Assembly: GCF_000745185.1 (NCBI RefSeq) | Contig: NZ_JQNJ01000001.1 | Location: forward strand, 1,015,501-1,079,500 | DNA length: 64,000 bases | Direction: 5' to 3' | DNA from: Muricauda sp. MAR_2010_75 | GTDB taxonomy: Bacteria; Bacteroidota; Bacteroidia; Flavobacteriales; Flavobacteriaceae | Shown: positions 26,094 through 34,385 of the stretch, one piece after another | How the letters are laid out: every line of letters starts with the position of its first letter | Numbering within the stretch: position 1 is the stretch's first letter | Notes under the pieces: generated by a model | Seen by the model: the letters and a program-made list of their open reading frames with translations, nothing else | Told to the model about the DNA's origin: nothing | Database searches by the model: none | Position numbers and translations under genes: made by a program

Positions 26094-27710
26094 TTAAAAG
26101 GCATACCGTTGTGGCCCTCCCCTTCGGATTTCTTCACTGGCGTAGGCCTCGAACTTCTTAAAATTCTCCCGAAACGCATTGGTCAATTTAAATGCCGTTG
26201 TATAATAGGCCTCATCATTGTTCCAAGTAGCCCTTGGGCTTAACACACTGGTTGGCACTCCTGGACATTCCCTGGGCTGTGCCACACCAAAAACGGAATG
26301 AATATGGTACTTGTCATAGCTGTAAAGACCCAATTCTCCGCTAAGGGCAGCACTGATCATAGCACGGGTGTATTTTAACTTCATACGAGTACCCACACCG
26401 TAAGGCCCACCGGTCCATCCCGTATTGATCAGCCAAACGTCCACACCGGATTCTTTCATCTTTCGGCTCAGCATTTCAGCATATTTTGCAGGGTGCAACG
26501 GCATAAAAGGAGCGCCAAAACAGGCCGAAAATGAAGGTTGTGGCTCAACCACACCGGCTTCTGTCCCAGCTACTTTAGCCGTATATCCAGAGATAAAATG
26601 ATAGGCCGCCTGTGCTGGGGTAAGCTTGGAAATGGGGGGCAGCACCCCAAAGGCGTCCGCCGTTAGAAAAAAGATATTCTTTACATTTTTCCCGATGGAA
26701 GGTTCCTGAATGTTCTCAATATGATAAATAGGGTAGCTTACCCTGGTGTTTTGGGTGATGGAGGTGTTGGAAAAATCGACCACACCATCTTTATCCAAGA
26801 CCACATTCTCCAAGATAGCTCCCTTTTTAATGGCTCCATAAATTTCAGGTTCGTTCTCTTCAGATAGGTCTATGACCTTGGCATAGCATCCCCCTTCAAA
26901 GTTAAAAACGGTATTGTCCGGGGTCCACCCGTGCTCATCGTCCCCAATCAATTTTCTATCGGGATCTGTGGAAAGTGTGGTTTTTCCGGTACCTGAAAGT
27001 CCAAAGAAAATAGCAGTATCACCTTCTTCTCCCAAATTGGCCGAGCAATGCATGGGCAGCGTATTTTTATAAACGGGAAGAATAAAGTTCAATGCTGAAA
27101 AAATTCCTTTTTTAATCTCTCCGGTATAACCTGTACCCCCAATCAACGCAATCTTTCTGGTGAAGTTAAGGATGGCAAAATTGTGTTGACGGGTTCCATC
27201 AACGTCGGCATCGGCCATAAACCCTGGAGCATTGATTACGGTCCATTCCGGTTCAAAATCATCCAACTCCTCAGCAGTAGGTCGTAAAAACATATTATAG
27301 GCAAACATGTTGGACCAAGGATACTCATTGACCACCCTTATGTTCAATTTATAGGCTGGGTCTGCACAAGCATAGCAATCCCGAACGTACAGCTCTTTTG
27401 AATTCAGGTAGTCGATGACCTTATCGTATAGTTTGTCAAACTTTTCAGGTTCAAAAGGGATGTTGATATTTCCCCACCAAATCTTTTCTTCGGTGACAGC
27501 ATCCTTTACAATGAAACGATCCATGGGCGATCTTCCGGTAAACTCACCTGTGTTCACCGCCAAGGCTCCAGAGGAAGCTTCTTTTCCCATACCTTTTTCC
27601 AAGGTTAGGTCATGAAGTTCATCAGGCGAAAGTTGATACTGAAAATTGTCATGTGTAATTCCGTAGGGCTTTAACGAAATCGTTTTCGTAATTGAGTCAG
27701 AATCCTTCAT
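26094..27710 (-). CDS. pckA: Phosphoenolpyruvate carboxykinase (ATP)
   Basis: A 538-residue gluconeogenic enzyme converting oxaloacetate and ATP to PEP. The P-loop is GLSGTGKTT, and the family motifs GRSPMDRF, LIGDDEHGW (metal site), TRVSYPI and MPLHPAKYAEML are intact. Length is that of the ATP-dependent class. It has its own promoter-like box upstream and shares a terminator with hemD. Confidence 0.97.
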   Translation of the reverse strand: MKDSDSITKTISLKPYGITHDNFQYQLSPDELHDLTLEKGMGKEASSGALAVNTGEFTGRSPMDRFIVKDAVTEEKIWWGNINIPFEPEKFDKLYDKVIDYLNSKELYVRDCYACADPAYKLNIRVVNEYPWSNMFAYNMFLRPTAEELDDFEPEWTVINAPGFMADADVDGTRQHNFAILNFTRKIALIGGTGYTGEIKKGIFSALNFILPVYKNTLPMHCSANLGEEGDTAIFFGLSGTGKTTLSTDPDRKLIGDDEHGWTPDNTVFNFEGGCYAKVIDLSEENEPEIYGAIKKGAILENVVLDKDGVVDFSNTSITQNTRVSYPIYHIENIQEPSIGKNVKNIFFLTADAFGVLPPISKLTPAQAAYHFISGYTAKVAGTEAGVVEPQPSFSACFGAPFMPLHPAKYAEMLSRKMKESGVDVWLINTGWTGGPYGVGTRMKLKYTRAMISAALSGELGLYSYDKYHIHSVFGVAQPRECPGVPTSVLSPRATWNNDEAYYTTAFKLTNAFRENFKKFEAYASEEIRRGGPQRYAF

Positions 27711-27731
27711 TTTTTTGTTTTAGTTGTAACA

Positions 27732-27739
27732 CAAAACTA
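27732..27739 (-). promoter_or_regulatory. -7 promoter box of pckA
   Basis: The minus strand reads TAGTTTTG, matching TAnnTTTG, 21 bases before the pckA ATG. Confidence 0.5.
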
Positions 27740-27773
27740 GAAAATTATACGCTTTCCGCCTTCTATTTCTAGC

Positions 27774-28166
27774 TTAATTGAACCCTTTTTGGGTCAAAAT
27801 GTAGTATCCTAAAAGAAACCATCCCAGAATTAAAAAAACCCCTCCCATTGGCGTTAAAAAACCTATAATCCTAAAATCAAAAGCTGTTAAACTGTTCAAG
27901 GCCAACAGGTAAATGGAGAACGAAAACAATATCACACCGATCACTATCATCACAAAAATCATTTTTTTGCTCCGATTTTTAAGGCCATCCCAAATTCCCA
28001 AAAAAAGCAGGAACAGTGCATGGTACATCTGGTAACGCACCCCAGTTTCAAAAGTACTGACAGCATCAGCATTTACCAATTTTTCCAATCCGTGTGCCCC
28101 AAAAGCACCCAAAACAATGGCCAATAAGCCAAATACCACCCCGGTCAGAATTATTGTTCTGTTCAT
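27774..28166 (-). CDS. DUF423 membrane protein
   Basis: A 130-residue membrane protein with four hydrophobic segments and the DUF423 signature AFGAHGLEK plus RYQMYHALFLL and LTPMGGVFLILGW. The family (YwdK/YgdD-like) is widespread and uncharacterised. It is a single gene upstream of pckA and divergent from the saccharopine dehydrogenase-like gene. Confidence 0.88.
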   Translation of the reverse strand: MNRTIILTGVVFGLLAIVLGAFGAHGLEKLVNADAVSTFETGVRYQMYHALFLLFLGIWDGLKNRSKKMIFVMIVIGVILFSFSIYLLALNSLTAFDFRIIGFLTPMGGVFLILGWFLLGYYILTQKGFN

Positions 28167-28245
28167 AACTTTTAATGCTTGTTTTTTTATAGATATAACA
28201 ATTTGATACCTTAGTATCCGTTTTATTCAAAATTACACAAAACCT

Positions 28246-29619
28246 ATGGTCCGCACTATTTTGGTCGTTGGGGCTGGAAAATCAACCTCATATCTTTTAG
28301 ATTACATTTTAAAAAAATCCGACGCCGAAAACCTAAAATTGGTCATCGGAGATCTTCAACCTGAGCATATCCCAGAGCAATTTTCATCACATCCCAATTG
28401 CAGTGTGATGAAGCTTGATATTTTCAACGATGCGGACCGTAGAAAAGCCATTGATTCAGCCTCCATTGTCATATCCATGCTTCCAGCTAGCATGCACATT
28501 AAAATTGCAGAAGATTGCATTCATTTCAACAAAAATTTGGTCACCGCATCTTATGTCAGCAAAGAAATGAAGGCACTGGATGACGAGGTCAAAAAAAATG
28601 GCTTGGTGTTTATGAACGAAATTGGCCTCGACCCTGGTATTGACCACATGAGTGCCATGGAGGTCATTGACCGTATTCGGGATAAGGGTGGCAAAATGTT
28701 ACTTTTTGAGTCATTTACGGGAGGGTTGGTTGCCCCCGAAAGCGACTCCAACCTTTGGAACTATAAATTTACCTGGAACCCCAGAAATGTTGTTTTGGCC
28801 GGCCAAGGCGGTGTGGCCAAATTCATTCAGGAGGGCACCTATAAATACATTCCTTACCAAAAATTGTTCAGACGGACAGAATTTTTGGAGATTGAGGGTT
28901 ATGGCACTTTTGAGGTCTATGCCAACCGGGATTCCCTGAACTATCGAGAAGCCTATGGCCTACAAAATGCCCTTACCCTTTATAGGGGTACTATGCGTAG
29001 GATTGGGTTTTCCAAAGCATGGCAAATGTTCGTGATTTTGGGCATGACGGATGATAGCTACACGATTGAAAATTCCGAAGGAATGTCCTACAGGGAGTTT
29101 GTAAATTTATTTTTGCCTTATTCCCCAACCGATTCTGTGGAACTCAAATTGCGGCACTATCTTAAAATTGATCAAGATGATATTCGCTGGGGAAAACTAT
29201 TGGAGCTGAACATTTTTGACCCTACCAAAAAAATCCCCCTAAAAAATGCTTCTCCAGCACAAATATTACAGCACATTTTGGAAGATAGCTGGACCTTAAA
29301 GGAAGATGAAAAGGACATGATCGTCATGTACCATAAATTTGGCTATGAACTGAACGGTGAAAAGAAACAGATTGATGCCAATATGGTGGTCATTGGCGAA
29401 AACAGAACCTATACCGCCATGTCCAAAACGGTTGGGCTGCCTGTTGCTATTGCAACCCTTCAAATTTTGAATGGGAAAATAACCACGCCCGGGGTGCAAA
29501 TTCCAATTAACAAAGAAGTTTACGCTCCTATACTTACCGAACTAAAAACACACGGCATTATTTTTAACGAATTCGAGGTACCTTATTTAGGCTACAATCC
29601 AGATTCTGTAGCAAGCTAA
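28246..29619 (+). CDS. Saccharopine dehydrogenase family protein
   Basis: A 457-residue protein of the saccharopine dehydrogenase / LYS9 family. The N-terminal Rossmann motif is VVGAGKSTSYL, and the conserved EIGLDPGIDHMSA segment (about 125-137) is diagnostic for the reductase branch, followed by ESFTGGLVAPES. In this fold the enzyme forms or splits saccharopine in lysine metabolism, but many homologues have other substrates. The next gene is an Lrp/AsnC regulator 42 bases downstream, which supports an amino-acid role and possible co-regulation. Confidence 0.87.
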   Translation: MVRTILVVGAGKSTSYLLDYILKKSDAENLKLVIGDLQPEHIPEQFSSHPNCSVMKLDIFNDADRRKAIDSASIVISMLPASMHIKIAEDCIHFNKNLVTASYVSKEMKALDDEVKKNGLVFMNEIGLDPGIDHMSAMEVIDRIRDKGGKMLLFESFTGGLVAPESDSNLWNYKFTWNPRNVVLAGQGGVAKFIQEGTYKYIPYQKLFRRTEFLEIEGYGTFEVYANRDSLNYREAYGLQNALTLYRGTMRRIGFSKAWQMFVILGMTDDSYTIENSEGMSYREFVNLFLPYSPTDSVELKLRHYLKIDQDDIRWGKLLELNIFDPTKKIPLKNASPAQILQHILEDSWTLKEDEKDMIVMYHKFGYELNGEKKQIDANMVVIGENRTYTAMSKTVGLPVAIATLQILNGKITTPGVQIPINKEVYAPILTELKTHGIIFNEFEVPYLGYNPDSVAS

Positions 29620-29661
29620 ATGAAGATTTTCTATATTTAGCTTCAATTCTAAACAGTTTCC

Positions 29662-30132
29662 GTGAAAAACCATAACAGTTCGGTCAAAATTGATGGCATA
29701 GACAAAAAGATTCTAAGGTATTTGATGGAAGATGCCCGAAAACCTATTTTGGAGATTGCCCGAAACATAGGTATTTCCGGGGCGGCCATCCATCAACGGC
29801 TTCGCAAATTGGAAAGTTCCGGTTTGCTCGCGGGGTCCAAGTTTATCATCAACCCACGTGTATTGGGCTATACCACAATGGCTTACATTGGAATTTTTTT
29901 GGACAAGGCCATGGCCAACCCAAGGGCTGTAAAGGAACTGGAAAAAATTCCCGAAGTTTTGGAATGTCATTACACCACAGGAAACTGGTCCATACTCATA
30001 AAAGTGTTGTGCAGGGATAATGAGCATCTTATGCAAGTGCTGAACAAAAAAATACAACAGATTGAGGGGGTTTCCCGCACTGAAACCTTTATTTCCCTGA
30101 ACCAGCAAATTGATCGACAAATTCAGATCTGA
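29662..30132 (+). CDS. Lrp/AsnC family transcriptional regulator
   Basis: A 156-residue regulator: N-terminal winged helix-turn-helix with IDKKILRYLMEDARKPILEIA and SGAAIHQRLRKLESSGL, then a C-terminal RAM/ACT-like ligand domain (about 80-150) with the VLECHYTTGNWSILIKV strand pattern. It starts with GTG 29662-29664. TATATTTA (29632-29639) may be its -7 box. It lies after the saccharopine dehydrogenase-like gene, and amino acids are the usual effectors in this family. Confidence 0.92.
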   Translation: MKNHNSSVKIDGIDKKILRYLMEDARKPILEIARNIGISGAAIHQRLRKLESSGLLAGSKFIINPRVLGYTTMAYIGIFLDKAMANPRAVKELEKIPEVLECHYTTGNWSILIKVLCRDNEHLMQVLNKKIQQIEGVSRTETFISLNQQIDRQIQI

Positions 30133-30134
30133 TA

Positions 30135-30166
30135 TTTGTATTCAATCTAAATAAACTTTACATTTG
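30135..30166 (+). promoter_or_regulatory. Complete Bacteroidota promoter giving a leaderless transcript
   Basis: TTTG at 30135-30138 and TACATTTG at 30159-30166 are 20 bases apart, matching both elements of the Bacteroidota consensus (TTTG, 19-21 bases, TAnnTTTG). The ATG at 30171 begins 4 bases after the -7 box, so transcription should start at about the first codon. Confidence 0.6.
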
Positions 30167-30170
30167 TCCC

Positions 30171-30491
30171 ATGAATGTAATAGTTCAAACTTCATATTAC
30201 ACCTTATACCAATCTGCAAAAGAGCGTAGCTTCTATGTGGATTTTGGCCAAAAAATGGTCCGTATGTCGCTTTGCCAATTGTTGGCACTGCGGTACAAAG
30301 TGATGTCAATCCCTATTGAAAACCATTTTGACGGCGATTTGAACAAGCACGGATTTGAGGTTTTATTGCTCTGCAACAAAGAACACCTCTTTGTCTTGAA
30401 CACTTACGAAATTTTGGACTTGAAACATTTTGTGGAGCACTGCTTTATAGCCTTGGGACTTTCGGTTGAAAAGGAAACCGAAAGTGTTTAA
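30171..30491 (+). CDS. Hypothetical protein, 106 residues
   Basis: I do not recognise the family. The protein is soluble, without signal peptide, predicted to mix strands and helices, and has three scattered cysteines including CNKEH. A complete promoter (30135-30166) ends 4 bases before the start codon, so it is probably an independent, leaderless unit. It lies between an Lrp/AsnC regulator and ferritin, an arrangement that does not by itself indicate function. Confidence 0.7.
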   Translation: MNVIVQTSYYTLYQSAKERSFYVDFGQKMVRMSLCQLLALRYKVMSIPIENHFDGDLNKHGFEVLLLCNKEHLFVLNTYEILDLKHFVEHCFIALGLSVEKETESV

Positions 30492-30575
30492 TCCCCACTT
30501 TCCTCCCCTTATTTTTATTCAATCTTAAACTGCCTTAAAACAAAGGAGTTACTTCCGAATCGCAGTTAAATTTCG

Positions 30576-30583
30576 TATTTTTG
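30576..30583 (+). promoter_or_regulatory. -7 promoter box of ferritin
   Basis: TATTTTTG, a full TAnnTTTG match, 33 bases before the ferritin ATG. Confidence 0.5.
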
Positions 30584-30616
30584 TTAAAGTTGATTTTACG
30601 ATATAAACCTATTGAT

Positions 30617-31135
30617 ATGAAAGATATAGCAAGACAAAGTATGAGCATTAAAGTGGAATCCATGGATTTGCTCAACGGACAGATTAAAATGGAAGCCCAT
30701 GCTTCTGCCACCTATTTGGCCATGGCGTCTTGGTGTGAGCAGAATGGTTTTTTTACCAGTGCCAAATTTTTCTATAAGCAAACTGAAGAAGAACGTGGGC
30801 ACATGATGAAGATCTTTGAATTTTTGGTGGATACGGGTGGTAATCCTGTTTCCCCGGAGGTAACTGGTATCAACCACGATTATTCATCCATTGTGGATGT
30901 GTTTGAAAACACCTTGGAACACGAAGTAAAAGTGACCAAGTCCATTCACAATATTGTGAAAAAGGCCCGTGAGTTGGGCGATATCGCCACAGAGCGATTC
31001 TTGGATTGGTTTGTTTTGGAACAAGTTGAAGAAGAAAACACTATTCGTGATATTTTGGATATGATCGCTGTTACCGGCACCGAAGGTGTAGGACTGCAAA
31101 TGATCGATAACCAAGTTGCCAATTGGATTAAGTAA
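30617..31135 (+). CDS. Ferritin
   Basis: A 172-residue non-heme ferritin that oxidises and stores iron in a 24-mer shell. The ferroxidase-type ligands are visible in the helices containing QIKMEAHASATY and KQTEEERGHMMKIF, with the conserved HDYSSI and the C-terminal QVEEENTIRDIL helix. The ATG at 30617 was chosen; an upstream TTG at 30581 lies inside the promoter box and is not a start. A strong terminator follows. Confidence 0.95.
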   Translation: MKDIARQSMSIKVESMDLLNGQIKMEAHASATYLAMASWCEQNGFFTSAKFFYKQTEEERGHMMKIFEFLVDTGGNPVSPEVTGINHDYSSIVDVFENTLEHEVKVTKSIHNIVKKARELGDIATERFLDWFVLEQVEEENTIRDILDMIAVTGTEGVGLQMIDNQVANWIK

Positions 31136-31155
31136 ATCCAAAAATTATATCGATT

Positions 31156-31182
31156 AAAAGCGGGGCCTTTGGCCCCGCTTTT
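31156..31182. terminator. Bidirectional terminator between ferritin and DinB
   Basis: AAAAGCGGGGCC and GGCCCCGCTTTT form a perfect 12-bp stem around TTT, usable in both directions; it touches the DinB stop codon. Confidence 0.88.
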
Positions 31183-31723
31183 AGTTTACGTACTTTTCCT
31201 TAATTGTATTGAAATGGCGTAGTTCATGACCTGCAATGTGATACGCCAATCCCCGCACCGTTCTATGGTTTATAATGCTGCCATCAAAATCCACTCCTTT
31301 ACCACCCCTTATAAAGCTTTCTTCCGGTAAATAAGTAAAAAGGGTTAGTGTAGCCCTTCTTACCGATTCATATTCATCAAAAATACTGTCCAAGCTCCGT
31401 TCGTTGGCGTCTGAATACTGCGCATAAACATCTTGGTCAAATCCATGGACCGGTGTGTCATCATTTCTAGCATACCGCAGTGCCCTGTAAGCAAAGATGC
31501 GCTCGTCATCAATTAGGTGCACCAGTATTTCCTTAATGGTCCATTTGTTTTTTGCATACCGATACTCCAACTTTTCCTTGGGAAGGGAGTATACAAAATC
31601 TTTGATTTTGAGGAAATTTTCCTGTAAATGTTCTAAAACCTTACCATCATCTTCCAACAGGTCCATATAAATATGGGAATAGGCTGGATATTCTCCCTCA
31701 GTTGGTTTTTTGATGTACCTCAT
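31181..31723 (-). CDS. DinB/YfiT family putative metal-dependent hydrolase
   Basis: A 180-residue four-helix DinB-superfamily protein. Metal-site histidines are visible in KEILVHLIDDERIF and in the C-terminal HIAGHELRHFNTI. In Firmicutes related proteins use bacillithiol or similar thiols as cosubstrate; the role here is unknown. ATG 31721-31723 gives the normal length; the frame is open further upstream but overlaps the HxlR gene. It lies 4 bases after the HxlR-family regulator and is probably its cotranscribed target. Confidence 0.85.
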   Translation of the reverse strand: MRYIKKPTEGEYPAYSHIYMDLLEDDGKVLEHLQENFLKIKDFVYSLPKEKLEYRYAKNKWTIKEILVHLIDDERIFAYRALRYARNDDTPVHGFDQDVYAQYSDANERSLDSIFDEYESVRRATLTLFTYLPEESFIRGGKGVDFDGSIINHRTVRGLAYHIAGHELRHFNTIKEKYVN

Positions 31724-31727
31724 AGTC

Positions 31728-32075
31728 TTATGATTTGTTGTCTTTTTCGGTAAAACTGAGCGCCCATCGGTGTCGGGCCCAACTCCCCATCGGCTCCAAA
31801 AGCTCGTACAGTTCTTTGCCATATTCGGTAAGCGTATAGCCTTCCAATGTCCTTTCAATGAGGTTACAGTCCCGTAGTTCTTTCAACCGAGTGTTCAACG
31901 TTGTGGGTGAAATGGACTCACAATAGTCCTGTATGCCCCGAAACGTATTCGGCCCAGTATACAAATGCCAAACAATGCCCATCGCCCAACTTCTGCCCAA
32001 CAGATCGAGCAAAGCCATAATGGGCTGTCCACTTTTTGACCCGCGAACGGGAAATCCAGGTTTAGGAACAGTCAT
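31728..32075 (-). CDS. HxlR family winged-helix transcriptional regulator
   Basis: A 115-residue HxlR/MarR-like regulator: LLGRSWAMGIVWHL, RGIQDYCESISPTTLNTRLKEL (recognition helix) and LTEYGKELYELLEPMGSWA are typical. Many HxlR proteins sense reactive aldehydes or quinones through a cysteine near the N-terminus; here the only cysteines are in the recognition-helix region and near residue 89, so that mechanism is not evident. Repeated AATAGCAAA sequences overlap its promoter, suggesting autoregulation of the hxlR-dinB operon. Confidence 0.9.
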   Translation of the reverse strand: MTVPKPGFPVRGSKSGQPIMALLDLLGRSWAMGIVWHLYTGPNTFRGIQDYCESISPTTLNTRLKELRDCNLIERTLEGYTLTEYGKELYELLEPMGSWARHRWALSFTEKDNKS

Positions 32076-32089
32076 ATTGCTACGTCTTT

Positions 32090-32118
32090 AATAGCAAAGC
32101 TACAAAAATAATAGCAAA
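32090..32118. promoter_or_regulatory. Candidate HxlR operator and -7 box
   Basis: AATAGCAAA occurs at 32090-32098 and 32110-32118, exactly 20 bp apart, with an inverted TATTGCTA at 32076-32083. On the minus strand TAGCTTTG (32095-32102) matches TAnnTTTG and lies between and over the repeats, so a bound regulator would block its own promoter. Confidence 0.5.
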
Positions 32119-32149
32119 TAGGATTACAAAGAGTATCCTTTAATAAAAA

Positions 32150-32179
32150 AAGCCCACTTGAATCAAATCAAGTAGGCTT
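32150..32179 (-). terminator. Terminator of the metallopeptidase gene
   Basis: AAGCCCACTTGA pairs with TCAAGTAGGCTT with one internal mismatch; on the minus strand a T-rich run follows. Confidence 0.7.
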
Positions 32180-32202
32180 AAATATATTCTGCAAATGGAT
32201 TC

Positions 32203-32904
32203 CTAATCCCTTCCTCCAAAGACTTGGAAGCCCCAATAAATCAAGGAAGCCAAGGCACCCAATGCGGCTACCAAATAGGTTCTGGCCGCCCATTTTAAGG
32301 CATCCTCGGAACCGGCATACTCTTCTTGGCTTACCATGTTCTTTTGCTTTAACCACACCAAAGCCCGTCTACTGGCATCATATTCCACGGGAAGCGTGAT
32401 AAAACTGAACACAGTGGCCAATCCCATCATGATCAATCCGGCCACGGCTATGTAAAACCCAATGCCTCCTGCTACACCCGTAGCAGCCATCAAAATAATA
32501 CCTCCAAAGACAATCCAAGTGGACATTCCCGAGGTAACACTGACAACGGGCACCAACTTGGAACGCATGGTTAACCATTCGTAAGCCTGCGCATGTTGCA
32601 CGGCGTGACCACATTCATGTGCGGCCACGGCTGCTGCGGCTGCATTGCGCTGATTGTATACGCTCTCACTTAAATTCACGGTTTTGTTTTTTGGATTGTA
32701 ATGGTCTGTCAACATACCGGGCGTGGAGATTACCTTTACATCCCTAATTCCATGGTCATCCAACATTTTTTGGGCAATTTCGGCCCCACTCATCCCATTC
32801 CGAAGGTGCACTTTGGAATATTTCTTGAATTTGCTTTTCAACTGGCTGCTCACCAACCAACTGATCAGAGCAATTCCACCAATCAAAATATAATATGTCA
32901 TCAT
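32203..32904 (-). CDS. YugP-type membrane zinc metallopeptidase
   Basis: A 233-residue membrane protein with an N-terminal hydrophobic segment and two to three near the middle and C-terminus. The zinc motif is AAHECGHAVQHA, an HExxH variant with glycine, as in the YugP neutral-peptidase family, and the preceding DHYNPKNKTVNLSESVYN is conserved. The active site should lie at the cytoplasmic or membrane-associated face; substrates are unknown. It has its own terminator and lies downstream of ald. Confidence 0.88.
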   Translation of the reverse strand: MMTYYILIGGIALISWLVSSQLKSKFKKYSKVHLRNGMSGAEIAQKMLDDHGIRDVKVISTPGMLTDHYNPKNKTVNLSESVYNQRNAAAAAVAAHECGHAVQHAQAYEWLTMRSKLVPVVSVTSGMSTWIVFGGIILMAATGVAGGIGFYIAVAGLIMMGLATVFSFITLPVEYDASRRALVWLKQKNMVSQEEYAGSEDALKWAARTYLVAALGALASLIYWGFQVFGGRD

Positions 32905-32948
32905 AGCATTTTCTGTTTTTGGTCTATTAAATATACCACATTAAAGCA

Positions 32949-32982
32949 AAAACCCCGCCAAATGTTGGCAGGGCTTTTTTAC
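32949..32982 (-). terminator. Terminator of alanine dehydrogenase
   Basis: A G/C-rich stem of CCGCCAA with TTGGC..GGG around ATG, with A and T runs on either side (minus-strand direction after ald, 15 bases past its stop). Pairing is imperfect. Confidence 0.6.
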
Positions 32983-32996
32983 TGACAAAATGTATG

Positions 32997-34097
32997 TTAT
33001 GCCAATGCTGGCTCCCAATGAAAGGCTTCAATAATTTCTTTGTAAACTACTTCACCTTCCACAATGTTCAATCCTTTGGCCAGTGATTTATCCAAATTAC
33101 ATGCGCTCCGCCATCCCATATTGGCCAATTTTAGCACATAGGGCAGTGTTACATTCGTCAAGGCAACTGTAGAAGTATAAGGCACTGCCCCTGGCATATT
33201 GGCTACACAATAATGGACCACATCATCTATGATATAAATGGGGTCTTCATGGGTTGTGGGTTTGGTGGTTTCCACGCACCCTCCCTGATCTACGGCGACA
33301 TCAACGATAACCGTACCGGGATGCATGTCCTTGAGCATGTCCCTTGTAATCAAGTTTGGTGCTTTTGCGCCTTTTAAAAGAACGCCGCCTATTATTAGAT
33401 CATGGTTTTTTATATGTTTTCTGATATTGAACTCGTTGGAAAATTCTGTGACTACGTGGCTCGGCATAATGTCGTTCACATACCGAAGCCGTTTCATATT
33501 AACATCCAAAATGGTGACTTGGGCTCCCAGGCCTGCTGCCATTTTTGCAGCCTGAATGCCCACCGTTCCAGCACCCAAGACCAAAACACGGCCCGGGGAC
33601 ACTCCGGGCACACCTCCCAAAAGCACCCCTTTTCCTTTTACGGGCTTTTCCAAATATTTGGCGCCTTGTTGAATCGCCATTCGTCCGGCTACTTCAGACA
33701 TTGGGGTTAGGAGTGGGAGGCTTCCGTCTGGATCCTCAACCGTTTCATAGGCAATACAGATGGATTTGCTCTTGATCATAGCTTGGGTCAATGCCTCGCT
33801 AGAAGCGAAATGAAAGTAGGTGAACACGATCTGACCTTTTTGGATCAAATTATATTCCTGTGCAACGGGCTCTTTTACCTTAACGATCATATCACTCATG
33901 GCATACACCTGACCGATAGTATCCAAAATTGTGGCCCCGGCCCGTTGATAATCATGATTGAAAAAACCGCTGCCCTCACCTGCACCTGATTGTACATAGA
34001 CATTATGGTTGTTCTTTACCAGTTCAAAAACCCCAGCTGGAGTCATTCCAACCCGGCTTTCATTGTTCTTGATTTCTTTTGGTACCCCTACAATCAT
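32997..34097 (-). CDS. ald: Alanine dehydrogenase
   Basis: A 366-residue NAD-dependent enzyme interconverting alanine and pyruvate plus ammonia. The N-terminal GVPKEIKNNESRVGMTPAGV, the substrate-site lysine region (VKVKEP), the NAD motif LGAGTVGIQAA and the DVAVDQGGCVETTKPTTH segment are all characteristic of the Ald/PntA family; no membrane parts are present, so it is Ald. Its upstream region contains two ACCCC/GGGGT palindromes that could be operators. Confidence 0.95.
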   Translation of the reverse strand: MIVGVPKEIKNNESRVGMTPAGVFELVKNNHNVYVQSGAGEGSGFFNHDYQRAGATILDTIGQVYAMSDMIVKVKEPVAQEYNLIQKGQIVFTYFHFASSEALTQAMIKSKSICIAYETVEDPDGSLPLLTPMSEVAGRMAIQQGAKYLEKPVKGKGVLLGGVPGVSPGRVLVLGAGTVGIQAAKMAAGLGAQVTILDVNMKRLRYVNDIMPSHVVTEFSNEFNIRKHIKNHDLIIGGVLLKGAKAPNLITRDMLKDMHPGTVIVDVAVDQGGCVETTKPTTHEDPIYIIDDVVHYCVANMPGAVPYTSTVALTNVTLPYVLKLANMGWRSACNLDKSLAKGLNIVEGEVVYKEIIEAFHWEPALA

Positions 34098-34171
34098 TTT
34101 GTTGTGTTTTATGATTACACTCTCAAAGGTGTTATAAAAAAACTGAACTGAGAAACAAAATCGACAAAAAG

Positions 34172-34286
34172 TAGGGGTGTGAAGCTGAAAAACATGTTTT
34201 TTAACATTTATACCCCTATTTTATCAGGGGTTATAGTCATTTTAAAATATTTTATTTAGTTATACCCTATATTTTTTAGGGGTTAA
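34172..34286. promoter_or_regulatory. ACCCC/GGGGT palindromes upstream of ald
   Basis: TATACCCCT (34209-34217) pairs with AGGGGTTATA (34226-34235), and TATACCC (34261-34267) with AGGGGTTAA (34278-34286), the two dyads being 52 bp apart; a half-site TAGGGGTG is at 34172-34179. They lie in the 288-bp gap between ald and leuS, on the promoter side of ald, and could be operators of an amino-acid-responsive regulator. Confidence 0.45.
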
Positions 34287-34300
34287 ATACTTTAAAAATA

Positions 34301-34328
34301 AAAATGCATGCTGTTTGGCATGCATTTT
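34301..34328 (-). terminator. Terminator of leuS
   Basis: AAAATGCATGC and GCATGCATTTT form a perfect 11-bp stem around a 6-base loop, followed on the minus strand by TTATTTTT. It lies 58 bases past the leuS stop. Confidence 0.7.
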
Positions 34329-34385
34329 AATGGGTTTAATGAGCAAATGTCAATGAAAAATGGCTTTAGCCTATAAATTCAAAAT

